Part shown: positions 42,131 to 49,594 of the stretch, one piece after another
Layout of the letters: each line of letters starts with the position of its first letter
How positions within the stretch are numbered: the first letter of the stretch is position 1
Origin: Clostridia bacterium
Lineage (GTDB): Bacteria; Bacillota_A; Clostridia; Oscillospirales; CAG-272
DNA length: 60,354 bases
Direction of reading: 5' to 3'
NCBI GenBank assembly: GCA_017445115.1
Contig: JAFSUU010000119.1
Coordinates: 1 to 60,354 of the forward strand
Notes under the pieces: generated by a model
Told to the model about the DNA's origin: nothing
Databases searched by the model: none
Seen by the model: only the letters and a program-made list of their open reading frames with translations
Position numbers and translations under genes: made by a program

Positions 42131-43600
42131 TCATCGCGCAGCTCGCGCCTTCATAGCTCGCTTTCTCGCGTACATGGCGTTATCAGCGCGTTTCAGGACG
42201 TTATCAACGGTATTGTCAACGCTGCTGTTATATTTCGCGTAGCCGATCGCCGCGGTGATATTCTCTCCCGGGGCGAGATAAGGATCGTTCTTTATCTCGT
42301 CGATCGCGCTGTTGAACTGGTTGACAAGGCGCTCGGAATTGCGGTAGTCGTATTTTTCTATGATGACGACGAACTCGTCGCCGCCGACTCTGAACACGGG
42401 CGAGTGACTGAAAGTTGAGCAAATAACGGAAGTGAGTTTGCGGAGGGCGGCGTCGCCGGCGTCGTGTCCGAGCGTGTCGTTGATCTCCTTCATTCCGTTC
42501 ATATCGATCATCGCGATACCGAACTCGGCGCTTCCCGCGTCGATCTCGCTCTGAAGTCTTTTCGCCGCATCGACGTAGGCGGTCTTGTTTTTGACTCCGG
42601 TGAGGGCGTCGCGGTTCGCAAGCTCGGTCATCTGTTCAGCGACGTTCTGCGTCTCCGCGATCTCCTCGTTCGCTTCGGTGAGTTTTGCATAGCGCTTGTT
42701 GAGCTCTTCCTCCATCATCTTCATCGACCTCGAAAGGACCTCTATCTCGTCGCCGGTATTGATTTTAAGTTTTTCAAACGCGGTAATTGTCGCGTTGTCG
42801 TCGAATCTGAAGTTCGTCGCCGCGCTATAGAGGATTTTAATCGGCTTGACGATCATAAAATGGATAACGATAAGGCCTATGACGATAAGAACGACCATAA
42901 CGGTAAGCAAAATGCCGATCAGCTGCCAAACCTCGGCGCGCTGTTCGTTTCTGACTTCTTCCATTGAAATATCGACCATGGCGTAGCCGATGACCTGCCC
43001 CTTCGCGCCGTGGATCGGTGCGCCCGCGGTGACGAGCCAGCCGTACTCCTCGGTGTCGGTGATATACGCCGGGAATCCGCGCGCGGGATCGGTCAGGATC
43101 GCCTGGTTCTGTTCGTACAGTTCATCGATGCATCCCGGAGGACACGGATCTTCAATCGCCGAGTCGGCGACGTAGACGAATTTCTTATCCACGGGGTCGA
43201 TGAACGAGAGATAGACGCAGTTTACGAGGTTGACGTTCTGGATACCTCTCATAAACACGCGAAGGTCAATGAAATCGGGATCTTCTTCAACCGACGCATA
43301 GCGCTCGACGTACGCGTTGAACGCATCGCTTCCCCACTCGTCGCTCATGACCTTGTCTTCGGTCGCGTTATATATCGCCTCGACTTTCTCCTTGACTCTG
43401 ACGAAGCGGTCGACGTCGATCGTAGATGCGACAGTCGCCGCGAGTTCGTTCGCTTTCGAGCGGTAACGCTCGTCCGTCTTCGCCGTCATTCTGCTCGAGA
43501 AGATAACGACGGAAACGGTGATAAGCGCGAGCGCGAACGCCACGATCATCAGGACCGTTTTCTTTCTCAGTGAAAATCGAATACTATAAGGATTTGACAT
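42131..43600 (-). CDS. Membrane diguanylate cyclase under c-di-GMP riboswitch control
   Basis: A 489-residue protein: a short cytoplasmic start, helix (VLMIVAFALALITVSVVIF), extracytoplasmic sensor (about 40-245, ending PIHGAKGQVIGYAMVDISM, cache-like), helix (about 250-275), HAMP-like linker and a GGDEF domain with intact GGDEF (FRVGGDEFVVII) and MIDMNGMKEINDTLGHDAGD. It should make c-di-GMP. The RxxD inhibitory site is absent upstream of GGDEF. ATG at 43600 follows GGAAAGG; the longer frame runs into the riboswitch leader. It is transcribed from 43798-43826 through a c-di-GMP-I aptamer and terminator, so the product feeds back on its own synthesis at RNA level. Confidence 0.92.
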   Translation of the reverse strand: MSNPYSIRFSLRKKTVLMIVAFALALITVSVVIFSSRMTAKTDERYRSKANELAATVASTIDVDRFVRVKEKVEAIYNATEDKVMSDEWGSDAFNAYVERYASVEEDPDFIDLRVFMRGIQNVNLVNCVYLSFIDPVDKKFVYVADSAIEDPCPPGCIDELYEQNQAILTDPARGFPAYITDTEEYGWLVTAGAPIHGAKGQVIGYAMVDISMEEVRNEQRAEVWQLIGILLTVMVVLIVIGLIVIHFMIVKPIKILYSAATNFRFDDNATITAFEKLKINTGDEIEVLSRSMKMMEEELNKRYAKLTEANEEIAETQNVAEQMTELANRDALTGVKNKTAYVDAAKRLQSEIDAGSAEFGIAMIDMNGMKEINDTLGHDAGDAALRKLTSVICSTFSHSPVFRVGGDEFVVIIEKYDYRNSERLVNQFNSAIDEIKNDPYLAPGENITAAIGYAKYNSSVDNTVDNVLKRADNAMYARKRAMKARAAR

Positions 43601-43668
43601 AAAAAAATTGCCTTTCCATTCGGGCAAGGCAAAGCTATACAGTGTCAGTATTATGCTCGGTTTGCGAC

Positions 43669-43703
43669 AAAAAAACAGTATTTTGCCGCAAAGCAATATA
43701 CTG
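43669..43703 (-). terminator. Riboswitch expression platform terminator
   Basis: On the minus strand CAGTAT-(A)TTGC pairs with GCAA(A)ATACTG (43703-43676), followed immediately by TTTTTTT (43675-43669). It lies about 14 bases past the aptamer, so ligand binding can decide termination. Confidence 0.8.
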
Positions 43704-43716
43704 ATGCCGTAAAAAG

Positions 43717-43780
43717 TGCAACTGGCTGTCTCATTGAGACCCTATAGCTTTGCGTCGCCGGATCGCTCCGGGTTTGCCAA
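43717..43780 (-). ncRNA. Cyclic di-GMP-I (GEMM-I) riboswitch aptamer
   Basis: The minus strand reads GGCAAACC, then hairpin CCGGA-GCGA-TCCGG with a GNRA tetraloop, then the hallmark GACGCAAAGC, CTATAGGG, a second hairpin GTCTC-AAT-GAGAC, and AGCCAG. All conserved c-di-GMP-I elements are present in order. It lies about ten bases from the predicted +1 and precedes a diguanylate cyclase gene. Confidence 0.93.
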
Positions 43781-43797
43781 ATATTTTATTTTTATCA

Positions 43798-43826
43798 ATT
43801 CTACCACATCTTTTCAAATATGTCAA
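43798..43826 (-). promoter_or_regulatory. Promoter of the riboswitch-controlled cyclase
   Basis: Minus strand TTGACA (43826-43821), 17-base spacer, TAGAAT (43803-43798); 11 of 12 bases match. Confidence 0.78.
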
Positions 43827-43902
43827 TATGTAATAGAAAAATTCTTTTCAATAAATTATTTTACAGCATATTTTACATATTTTACACAAAATATCAAAAA
43901 TG

Positions 43903-43931
43903 TTGATTTTTCGGATACATTGCTCTATAAT
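43903..43931 (+). promoter_or_regulatory. Promoter of the second diguanylate cyclase
   Basis: TTGATT (43903-43908), 17-base spacer, TATAAT (43926-43931). The leader to 43970 is about 33 bases. Confidence 0.65.
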
Positions 43932-43969
43932 AATTATAGTAGAAGAATATTCAGTCACGAGGTCAGATA

Positions 43970-45352
43970 ATGAAATCCGATAAAACAAAAAAAGCCGAAG
44001 GGCTTTCTCTGCGTAAACTGAATTACCTGATATCTATCCTCACTATAATTATATCGACCGTTCTGCTCGTCGCAAGTTTTATGACTGCTTCGCGGTATTC
44101 TACTGTTCAAAGCAACACAAACAATTATATTTTATGGCAGCAGACGGCGGAACAGCTTCAGATCGGCTCGGACTACCTGACCGAAGAAGTGCGCTCCTTC
44201 TCCGTCACCGGCGACAGAACTCACCTCGACAACTATTTTAATGAGTCCACAGTCACGAAGCAGAGAGACACCGCGCTCGAGACGATAAGAGAAAACCTCG
44301 CCGGTTCGGACGCGCTCGCTCATCTGGAGCGCGCGATGGAGGTCTCCGTCGAGCTGATGGATCGCGAGTACTACTCTATGCGCCTCACGGTCGAGTCGAA
44401 GGGATACGATCCCGAGGAATTCCCGAAGGAGATCCGGGACGTCAAGCTCTCGGACGCTGACGCATCGCTCTCCGATGAGGAAAAGTACGCGCTCGCCGAG
44501 TCGCTTGTCTTCGACGGCACGTACCGCGATTACAAAAACGAGATCTATAAAGAAGTCAGGCTTTGCGTCGCTTCTCTCGCGGAATACACCGAGGAGAATA
44601 TCTCCGGTGAATTCGACCATCTCAGTGTGCTTCTTATAGTACAGCAGGTACTGACGATAGGACTTATCGTGGTCATCGTTATCGTGATAGTCCTCACGTC
44701 CGTTCAGGTCATTTCCCCTCTCATCAGCGCCATTCCGAGGATCAAGCAGGAGAAACCGCTTCCGGTCCGCGGCGCTTACGAGTACAAGTATCTCGCAAAG
44801 ACCTACAACAAGATGTTCGACGCGAACCAGGCACAAAAGAGAAAACTCACTCACGCCGCAACTCACGACGCGCTGACCGGAGTGTTCAACAGAGCGGGTT
44901 ACGACAAAATAATCGCATCGATCTACAACGACAACTACGCGGTGCTCATGATCGATATCGACGGATTTAAGTCGATCAACGACACTTGCGGACACGCTGA
45001 AGGCGACCGCGCTCTCACAGCCGTAGTCGAAGAGATCAAAAAGAATTTCAGAGAAGACGACAACATCTGCCGCGTCGGCGGCGACGAGTTCGTCGTGTTT
45101 ATGTACCATATAACAAAACGGAACGAAACGAAAACGATGATCCGCAGAAAGATCATCAACATCAACCACTCGCTGAGATCTCTCGACGTCGGCGCTTCGG
45201 TTTCGATCAGCGCGGGCGCCGCTTTCGCTCACGAGGACGAGGACCCCGAGACGGTAGTCAATAACTCCGACGTCGCGCTCTACTACGTGAAGAACCACGG
45301 AAAGCACGACTGTATGTTCTTCGAGGATATGCCTGACGAGGACGAAGAATAA
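43970..45352 (+). CDS. Membrane diguanylate cyclase with inhibitory site
   Basis: A 460-residue protein with a helix (YLISILTIIISTVLLVASFM), a helical extracytoplasmic sensor (about 40-215), a second helix (VLTIGLIVVIVIVIVLTSVQV), a linker and a GGDEF domain (about 295-450). GGDEF is intact (CRVGGDEFVVFM), with DIDGFKSINDTCGHAEGD as the metal and GTP site. REDD lies exactly five residues before GGDEF, the classic RxxD site for product inhibition. CGAGG lies ten bases before the ATG. It is divergent from the riboswitch-controlled cyclase across a shared 369-base control region. Confidence 0.92.
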   Translation: MKSDKTKKAEGLSLRKLNYLISILTIIISTVLLVASFMTASRYSTVQSNTNNYILWQQTAEQLQIGSDYLTEEVRSFSVTGDRTHLDNYFNESTVTKQRDTALETIRENLAGSDALAHLERAMEVSVELMDREYYSMRLTVESKGYDPEEFPKEIRDVKLSDADASLSDEEKYALAESLVFDGTYRDYKNEIYKEVRLCVASLAEYTEENISGEFDHLSVLLIVQQVLTIGLIVVIVIVIVLTSVQVISPLISAIPRIKQEKPLPVRGAYEYKYLAKTYNKMFDANQAQKRKLTHAATHDALTGVFNRAGYDKIIASIYNDNYAVLMIDIDGFKSINDTCGHAEGDRALTAVVEEIKKNFREDDNICRVGGDEFVVFMYHITKRNETKTMIRRKIININHSLRSLDVGASVSISAGAAFAHEDEDPETVVNNSDVALYYVKNHGKHDCMFFEDMPDEDEE

Positions 45353-45368
45353 GGCGAATAAGCAAAAT

Positions 45369-45404
45369 AGCTGAGGACGGCAAACGTTCTCAGCTTTGTT
45401 TTTT
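45369..45404 (+). terminator. Terminator of the second cyclase gene
   Basis: AGCTGAG (45369-45375) pairs with CTCAGCT (45389-45395), with an inner ACG/CGT, followed by TTGTTTTTT. Confidence 0.85.
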
Positions 45405-45431
45405 GGATTATCGGACAATCGCGCCGCGGCG

Positions 45432-45983
45432 TCACTCGCTCCACTCGAGAGAGAACGTCACCGACGCGTCTCCCTCACCGAGAGCTGAAAGAAGTTCTTC
45501 CTTCGAGGTGTTGCCGATCGAAGCCAGGCGGGTGAAGTTCCAGGTGTTTTCGCCGTAGTAGACCGTGATCTTGTCGCCCTGATACAGAATTATATCGCCG
45601 GGCTTCGTCGTGATCTGCGCGTCGTTCCGCGGCAGCTCCCACGGCAGGTCTCCGACTTTCTCAAAACCGCCGTAATCGCTCATTTCGACGGTCAGCCCGC
45701 CTGAGTTCAGTTTATCGCGAAACGCTTGTGCCGAGGAGTTGTCTTCGAAGTGGGCGTAGAATATGCGGCCGCCGGCTTCGATGACGAGCACCGCTCTCGG
45801 CTTTATGCTGTCGGTTTCCGGCACGTCCGGCAGGCTTCCCGTCACCGTATCGCCGGTGCTGTCGGGAGCGCTGTCTTCCGGCACCTCACCGGTACTTCCC
45901 TTCGAACGCTTAACCAGAAAGATCGCGGTTAACGCCAATGCGATCGCAAGAAACGCCGCCGAGCAAATGATTATATATTTCAT
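45432..45983 (-). CDS. Anchored protein with cyclophilin-like fold domain
   Basis: A 183-residue protein with one N-terminal helix (YIIICSAAFLAIALALTAIFLV), a Ser/Asp/Pro linker (30-60) and a domain of about 115 residues. Its sequence FYAHFEDNSSAQAFRDKL, GGFEKVGDLPWELP, TTKPGDIILYQGDKITVYYG and WNFTRLASIGN matches the small cyclophilin-like family seen in many anaerobes. Function is unproven; the fold binds peptides or small ligands. A membrane anchor puts the domain outside. GAGGTG lies seven bases before the ATG. It is monocistronic with its own promoter. Confidence 0.82.
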   Translation of the reverse strand: MKYIIICSAAFLAIALALTAIFLVKRSKGSTGEVPEDSAPDSTGDTVTGSLPDVPETDSIKPRAVLVIEAGGRIFYAHFEDNSSAQAFRDKLNSGGLTVEMSDYGGFEKVGDLPWELPRNDAQITTKPGDIILYQGDKITVYYGENTWNFTRLASIGNTSKEELLSALGEGDASVTFSLEWSE

Positions 45984-46016
45984 CGTTTCACCTCGCGTTT
46001 CGGTTTCACTTATTTT

Positions 46017-46045
46017 ATTATACCATAATCGACTTACGCGGTCAA
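46017..46045 (-). promoter_or_regulatory. Promoter of the cyclophilin-like gene
   Basis: Minus strand TTGACC (46045-46040), 17-base spacer, TATAAT (46022-46017); 11 of 12 bases match. Confidence 0.75.
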
Positions 46046-46056
46046 GTAAATTAATA

Positions 46057-46082
46057 AGCCACGCCGTTTCAGCGGCGTGGCT
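46057..46082 (-). terminator. Terminator of the sortase-type surface protein gene
   Basis: GCCACGCCG (46058-46066) pairs with CGGCGTGGC (46073-46081), just past the stop at 46089. The following minus-strand sequence TTATTAATTTA is only partly T-rich, so termination may be incomplete. Confidence 0.65.
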
Positions 46083-46088
46083 CTCACG

Positions 46089-47489
46089 TTATATTCTCTT
46101 TTTCTTTTTATAAACTGCAAAACCGATCAATATCGCCGGTGACGCGGCAAGAATATACGCAGGTATAAGCGTGTATTCCGGGCTGCCTGTTTCAGGTGAT
46201 CTTGTTTCTGAATTTGTCACCTTCATCATAGCATACGGGCTGAAGTGATTTGTCCAGAACGCCACATAATCGACTCCATCTATGGTAATTATGCTTTCCT
46301 CAAACTCCAAATCTTGGCCATCCATAATAAGAGCAATCTCAATGTCACTTTTTTCCCAGCCGTCGGGGATCTGAATCAGAATTCTGACTCTTCCGGGTAT
46401 TGCACCACTGATCTGTTCTCCATTAGCTTGATACAGTTCCAACTCAAAGAATGCCAAAGATTTATCATGGACTTCATCGTCAAGCTTAGCTTTAAGCTCG
46501 TTATATCTTGCGGCGCCTGCTTGTATCGGAGTTGCCGACAATCTTACGCCTTCGGGCAAACACTTATACGGGTCCTGTAGGATCATTCTGATACGCTGTC
46601 CCTCAAATTCAGCTTCATTTTCACCGATACCGATACTCTCTTCTTTTGTCGTCGTGCAAGCTGAGCAGGCGTACTCGGCGGTAGTAGTACCGATCGTTTC
46701 AGCTATTACGTTCCAGGCATGAGAACCTTTTTCAGTTTTGAATTCAGCACTGCAGGCAGAACACTTGGCATTTCCGTTGCAATCTGCCGTGCCATAGTGC
46801 GCTTCAGTATATTTGCAGACGGTGCATATGTGCTGAGACGCGTTATTTTTGTCGGGCTGCCAGCTGTGGCTCGCCTTTTCACCGCATATTGAACATTTAT
46901 GCTCGGCATAGTTTTTGTCATTGACTTCCCAGGAGTGGCAATAGGTGAACTCGCCGTATACTAAAGGTTCAGTTGTCATAGAGATCACTTCTCCGACGAC
47001 CATCACGAAGCCTTCGACGTAGTAGCCGTCCTCGGTCGGCACAATACCTGAACCTTTGAGCACAGACATGTCAAAGTCACAGGGAACCGATATTGATTTC
47101 AATTTTGCGCATTCATAAAACGCGCCCTGACCGATAGTAGTTAAATCGTAACATTCCGAAATATCGAGCGACGCAAGCGACGAGCAGACGCTGAATGCAT
47201 TTTCGGCGATCTCCGTTACAACGTAGACGTTGTCGCCATACGTCACCGTGTCGGGGATCTTTATTGAGGTCACATTTTCAGGATCAACGTCTTCGTTAAA
47301 ACCAACAGTTACCGTACCGTACCCTGAACCGTCGTCCTCCGAGGTAACAAGATAAATGAGCGAGCCGTCTTCAATGAAATCGTCAACAGCCGCCATCGAT
47401 GCAAACGGCAAGCTGACTGCCAAAATGATCGCCGCCAACATAACTGCGATCACTGCACTTACAGGCTTTGCAACAACTTTCGTACTCAT
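46089..47489 (-). CDS. BspA-like surface protein with SPETG sorting signal
   Basis: A 466-residue exported protein. It has a signal peptide (AVIAVMLAAIILAVSLPFASMAA region), a short BspA-type leucine-rich part (VTEIAENAFSVCSSLASLDIS, TTIGQGAFYECAKLKSISVP), and a middle region with repeated Cys-x2-Cys pairs (HKCSICGEKASHSW, HICTVCKYTEAH, KCSACSAEF, YACSACTTTKEE). It ends with SPETG, a hydrophobic stretch and KKKKRI, a sortase-type cell-wall signal of the [S/P]PxTG kind. No sortase gene is in the window. CAGGAGG precedes the ATG. Surface binding or adhesion is likely. Confidence 0.82.
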   Translation of the reverse strand: MSTKVVAKPVSAVIAVMLAAIILAVSLPFASMAAVDDFIEDGSLIYLVTSEDDGSGYGTVTVGFNEDVDPENVTSIKIPDTVTYGDNVYVVTEIAENAFSVCSSLASLDISECYDLTTIGQGAFYECAKLKSISVPCDFDMSVLKGSGIVPTEDGYYVEGFVMVVGEVISMTTEPLVYGEFTYCHSWEVNDKNYAEHKCSICGEKASHSWQPDKNNASQHICTVCKYTEAHYGTADCNGNAKCSACSAEFKTEKGSHAWNVIAETIGTTTAEYACSACTTTKEESIGIGENEAEFEGQRIRMILQDPYKCLPEGVRLSATPIQAGAARYNELKAKLDDEVHDKSLAFFELELYQANGEQISGAIPGRVRILIQIPDGWEKSDIEIALIMDGQDLEFEESIITIDGVDYVAFWTNHFSPYAMMKVTNSETRSPETGSPEYTLIPAYILAASPAILIGFAVYKKKKRI

Positions 47490-47523
47490 AAAAAAGTCCT
47501 CCTGAGTTTTTTCTTACGCGATA

Positions 47524-47552
47524 ATTATAACTCAATTAATTCATAAAATCAA
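47524..47552 (-). promoter_or_regulatory. Promoter of the SPETG surface protein
   Basis: Minus strand TTGATT (47552-47547), 17-base spacer, TATAAT (47529-47524). Confidence 0.68.
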
Positions 47553-47686
47553 TATTATATGAAAATTGTTTTCAGTATTTCCCAACGCCAACGGAAACCC
47601 GGAGCGAAAGATACGCAAACGAAGTATAATAATCCGATTTTTACGGATAATAGAACTGTAAAATTCGGTAAGCAAAGGAGATTTTT

Positions 47687-48229
47687 ATGAAAGCAACAGG
47701 AATCGTAAGAAGGATCGACGACCTCGGCCGCGTCGTAATTCCGAAGGAAATAAGAAGGACTATGCATATACGGGAAGGAGACCCGCTGGAGATATATACT
47801 GACCGCGAGGGAGAGGTGATCTTCAAAAAGTACTCCCCGATCGGAGAGATGCAGACTTTTTCCGCGCAATACGCGGAGACGCTATACAAGACCTGCTCTG
47901 TCGCCGTCGTGATCTGCGACAGAGACGCGGTGACGGCGTGCGCGGGGATACCGAAAAAAGAGTACTCCGACCGGAAGATCAGCGCGGAGCTCGACCGGAT
48001 AATCGAGAACCGGACGCTGTACCAGGCGAGCGGGCACGAGGAAGTATACGTCGTGGACGGAGGCGCGGCGAAAGTCAGCTGCGCGATGCCGATCATCACA
48101 GACGGAGACGTGACCGGGTGCGTCGCTTCGGTATATACGGACGAGTCATCGAGAAACGTTCCGAGGGAAGTCGAGACGAAGCTGATCCAGGCGGCGGCAA
48201 GTTTTCTCGGAAAACAGATAGAAGAATAA
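47687..48229 (+). CDS. spoVT: Stage V sporulation protein T
   Basis: Transcription factor active in the forespore, modulating sigma-G genes. The 180-residue protein has an N-terminal AbrB-type DNA-binding domain (MKATGIVRRIDDLGRVVIPK, RTMHIREGDPLEIY) and a C-terminal GAF-like domain (about 55-178), the SpoVT arrangement and length. AAAGGAG lies eight bases upstream. Its presence is the best sign in this window that the organism forms endospores. TATAAT occurs at 47625-47630, but I could not define a convincing sigma-A or sigma-G promoter. Confidence 0.95.
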   Translation: MKATGIVRRIDDLGRVVIPKEIRRTMHIREGDPLEIYTDREGEVIFKKYSPIGEMQTFSAQYAETLYKTCSVAVVICDRDAVTACAGIPKKEYSDRKISAELDRIIENRTLYQASGHEEVYVVDGGAAKVSCAMPIITDGDVTGCVASVYTDESSRNVPREVETKLIQAAASFLGKQIEE

Positions 48230-48235
48230 AAGAAT

Positions 48236-48280
48236 ATCGGTCGTATGGTATATATTCAATACGGCCGATTTTATTTTTCC
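48236..48280 (+). terminator. Terminator of spoVT
   Basis: ATCGGTCGTAT (48236-48246) pairs with ATACGGCCGAT (48259-48269) with one G-U pair, followed by TTTTATTTTT. Confidence 0.82.
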
Positions 48281-48308
48281 TATTTACTTTTTGAAAAATA
48301 TGTGGTAA

Positions 48309-48314
48309 TATAAT
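48309..48314 (+). promoter_or_regulatory. -10 box of the queT promoter
   Basis: TATAAT, placing +1 near 48320, right at the start of the predicted riboswitch. No good -35 is found at 17 bases; TTTACT at 48283 is 20 bases away. Confidence 0.5.
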
Positions 48315-48318
48315 CAGC

Positions 48319-48371
48319 GTGAGTTCGCAAAATCCTCACAGACGCCAACGCGTCAAATCAAAACTACGGAG
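48319..48371 (+). ncRNA. Probable preQ1-I riboswitch with an inserted hairpin
   Basis: GTGAG (48319-48323) pairs with CTCAC (48335-48339) around the loop TTCGCAAAATC, close to the known preQ1-I pattern (loop TCGCAGTAAC in the Thermoanaerobacter form). An A-rich tail, AAATCAAAACTACGGAG, follows and can place CGGA against TTCG of the loop as the pseudoknot, covering the ribosome binding site. Between them is an extra hairpin GACGC-CAAC-GCGTC. The downstream gene is queT, the usual partner. Confidence 0.6.
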
Positions 48372-48381
48372 AAAATTGAAT

Positions 48382-48870
48382 ATGAAAAACAAAAAAACCG
48401 CGTTTATTACGCAAACCGCGATCATCGCGGCACTCTACGCCGCCCTGACCTGGATCTTCGCCCCCATTTCTTTCTGGGCGGTGCAGTTCAGAGTTTCGGA
48501 AGCGCTCTGCATTCTTCCCTATTTTACTCCCGCCGCGATACCGGGCGTGACGATAGGCTGTGTGCTCGGGAACCTTATCACCGGCGCGCCTATATGGGAC
48601 GTGATCTTCGGATCCCTCGCGACGCTGATAGGCGCCGTCGGCTCTTATCTTCTCAGAAAGAAGAAATGGCTCGTGCCGATCCCGCCGATCGTTTCAAACG
48701 TAATTATCATTCCGTTCGTTCTGAAATTTGCTTACAAGCTTGACGACGCGATACCGTTTATGATGCTGACGGTAGGTATCGGAGAGATACTCGCGATCTA
48801 CCTTCTCGGAATGATCCTTCTCATCGCGCTCGAAAAGACGAAGACAAGTTTATTCAAAAAGAAACAATAA
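48382..48870 (+). CDS. queT: Queuosine-precursor ECF transporter S component (QueT family)
   Basis: A 162-residue membrane protein with about five to six helices. Family landmarks are ITQTAIIAALYAALTWIFAPISFWAVQFRVSEAL at the start, then LPYFTPAAIPGVTIGCVLGNLITGAPIWDVIFGSLATLIGA. It should capture preQ1 or a related base for tRNA queuosine synthesis. The ATG at 48382 is used, with GGAG ten bases upstream; a GTG at 48319 belongs to the riboswitch. It is monocistronic. Confidence 0.9.
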   Translation: MKNKKTAFITQTAIIAALYAALTWIFAPISFWAVQFRVSEALCILPYFTPAAIPGVTIGCVLGNLITGAPIWDVIFGSLATLIGAVGSYLLRKKKWLVPIPPIVSNVIIIPFVLKFAYKLDDAIPFMMLTVGIGEILAIYLLGMILLIALEKTKTSLFKKKQ

Positions 48871-48877
48871 ACGCAAA

Positions 48878-48908
48878 GGCGGTCCGAAAGGACCGCCCGT
48901 TTTATTTT
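48878..48908. terminator. Bidirectional terminator between queT and the lipoprotein gene
   Basis: GGCGGTCC (48878-48885), GAAA tetraloop, GGACCGCC (48890-48897), followed by CGTTTTATTTT on the plus strand and TTTGCGTTTATTG on the minus strand. Confidence 0.88.
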
Positions 48909-49594
48909 GTTTCCTGTCTAAGCCATTTGAAATACGAAGAACCGTCTGAACGGTTGATTATCAGAGTTTCGTAGACCGGGGACTTAAAATCGCCCGCGAT
49001 GCACTTGAATTTGAATCTGTAAGTGCGCTCGGTCTTCTCGCAGTTTATCACTTCGAACGTGATATTGCTCTCAACCGGAACGGTAACTGAAGTGTACGCG
49101 TCCGCTTTATCAAGGTATGTGAACAGTTCGCTGCTGCTGTGCGAGAGTTTCGCGTTTCCGCCGAAATAAGTGTAGACGAAATCCTCAAAATCTTCTCCGG
49201 GAATGACGGATATGAGATTGAACTCCGGATAATTCTCGCGGACCTTTTCAATCAGGTCGTTGTTCCCCATATACTTTGCAAATTCGGTGCAAAGCATATA
49301 ATTAAGCACGGAATCGCGACATTTATCTACCGCTTCTCCGGAAGATGAAAATTCCGGAAGGATCGGATCGTTCACGGAAAGTATCTTTATCATTTCACAA
49401 AGTCTGACTACTTCGTCATTGTCGGACGGCAGAATCTCAACGACTTCTTCGGCTTCGTAGTCGTGTGTATCGAATCCCATAGCGGAAAGAAACGCGTCGC
49501 CGAGTGAGCAGGAGCAAAACGAAACTGCGGTGAACAAAGACAGAACAGCAGCGACCGCCGTTCTGACGATGCGCTTAATTTTCATTCTTTTCAT
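48902..49594 (-). CDS. Predicted lipoprotein in the folate operon
   Basis: A 230-residue exported protein of unknown function. The N-terminus (MKRMKIKRIVRTAVAAVLSLFTAVSF region) ends in SFCSC, a probable lipobox. The mature part is acidic with an aromatic, beta-rich C-terminus (TFEVINCEKTERTYRFKFKC). ATG at 49594 is preferred because AAGGAGG lies five bases upstream. It overlaps the folC 3' end by 20 bases, so it is translated from the folate transcript, though I see no link to folate chemistry. Confidence 0.72.
   Translation of the reverse strand: MKRMKIKRIVRTAVAAVLSLFTAVSFCSCSLGDAFLSAMGFDTHDYEAEEVVEILPSDNDEVVRLCEMIKILSVNDPILPEFSSSGEAVDKCRDSVLNYMLCTEFAKYMGNNDLIEKVRENYPEFNLISVIPGEDFEDFVYTYFGGNAKLSHSSSELFTYLDKADAYTSVTVPVESNITFEVINCEKTERTYRFKFKCIAGDFKSPVYETLIINRSDGSSYFKWLRQETK

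Noticed and set aside
44132..45418. 428-codon minus-strand frame opposite the second cyclase
   Set aside because: Antisense of an intact GGDEF protein, with biased low-complexity composition (Val/Asp/Arg) typical of shadow frames.
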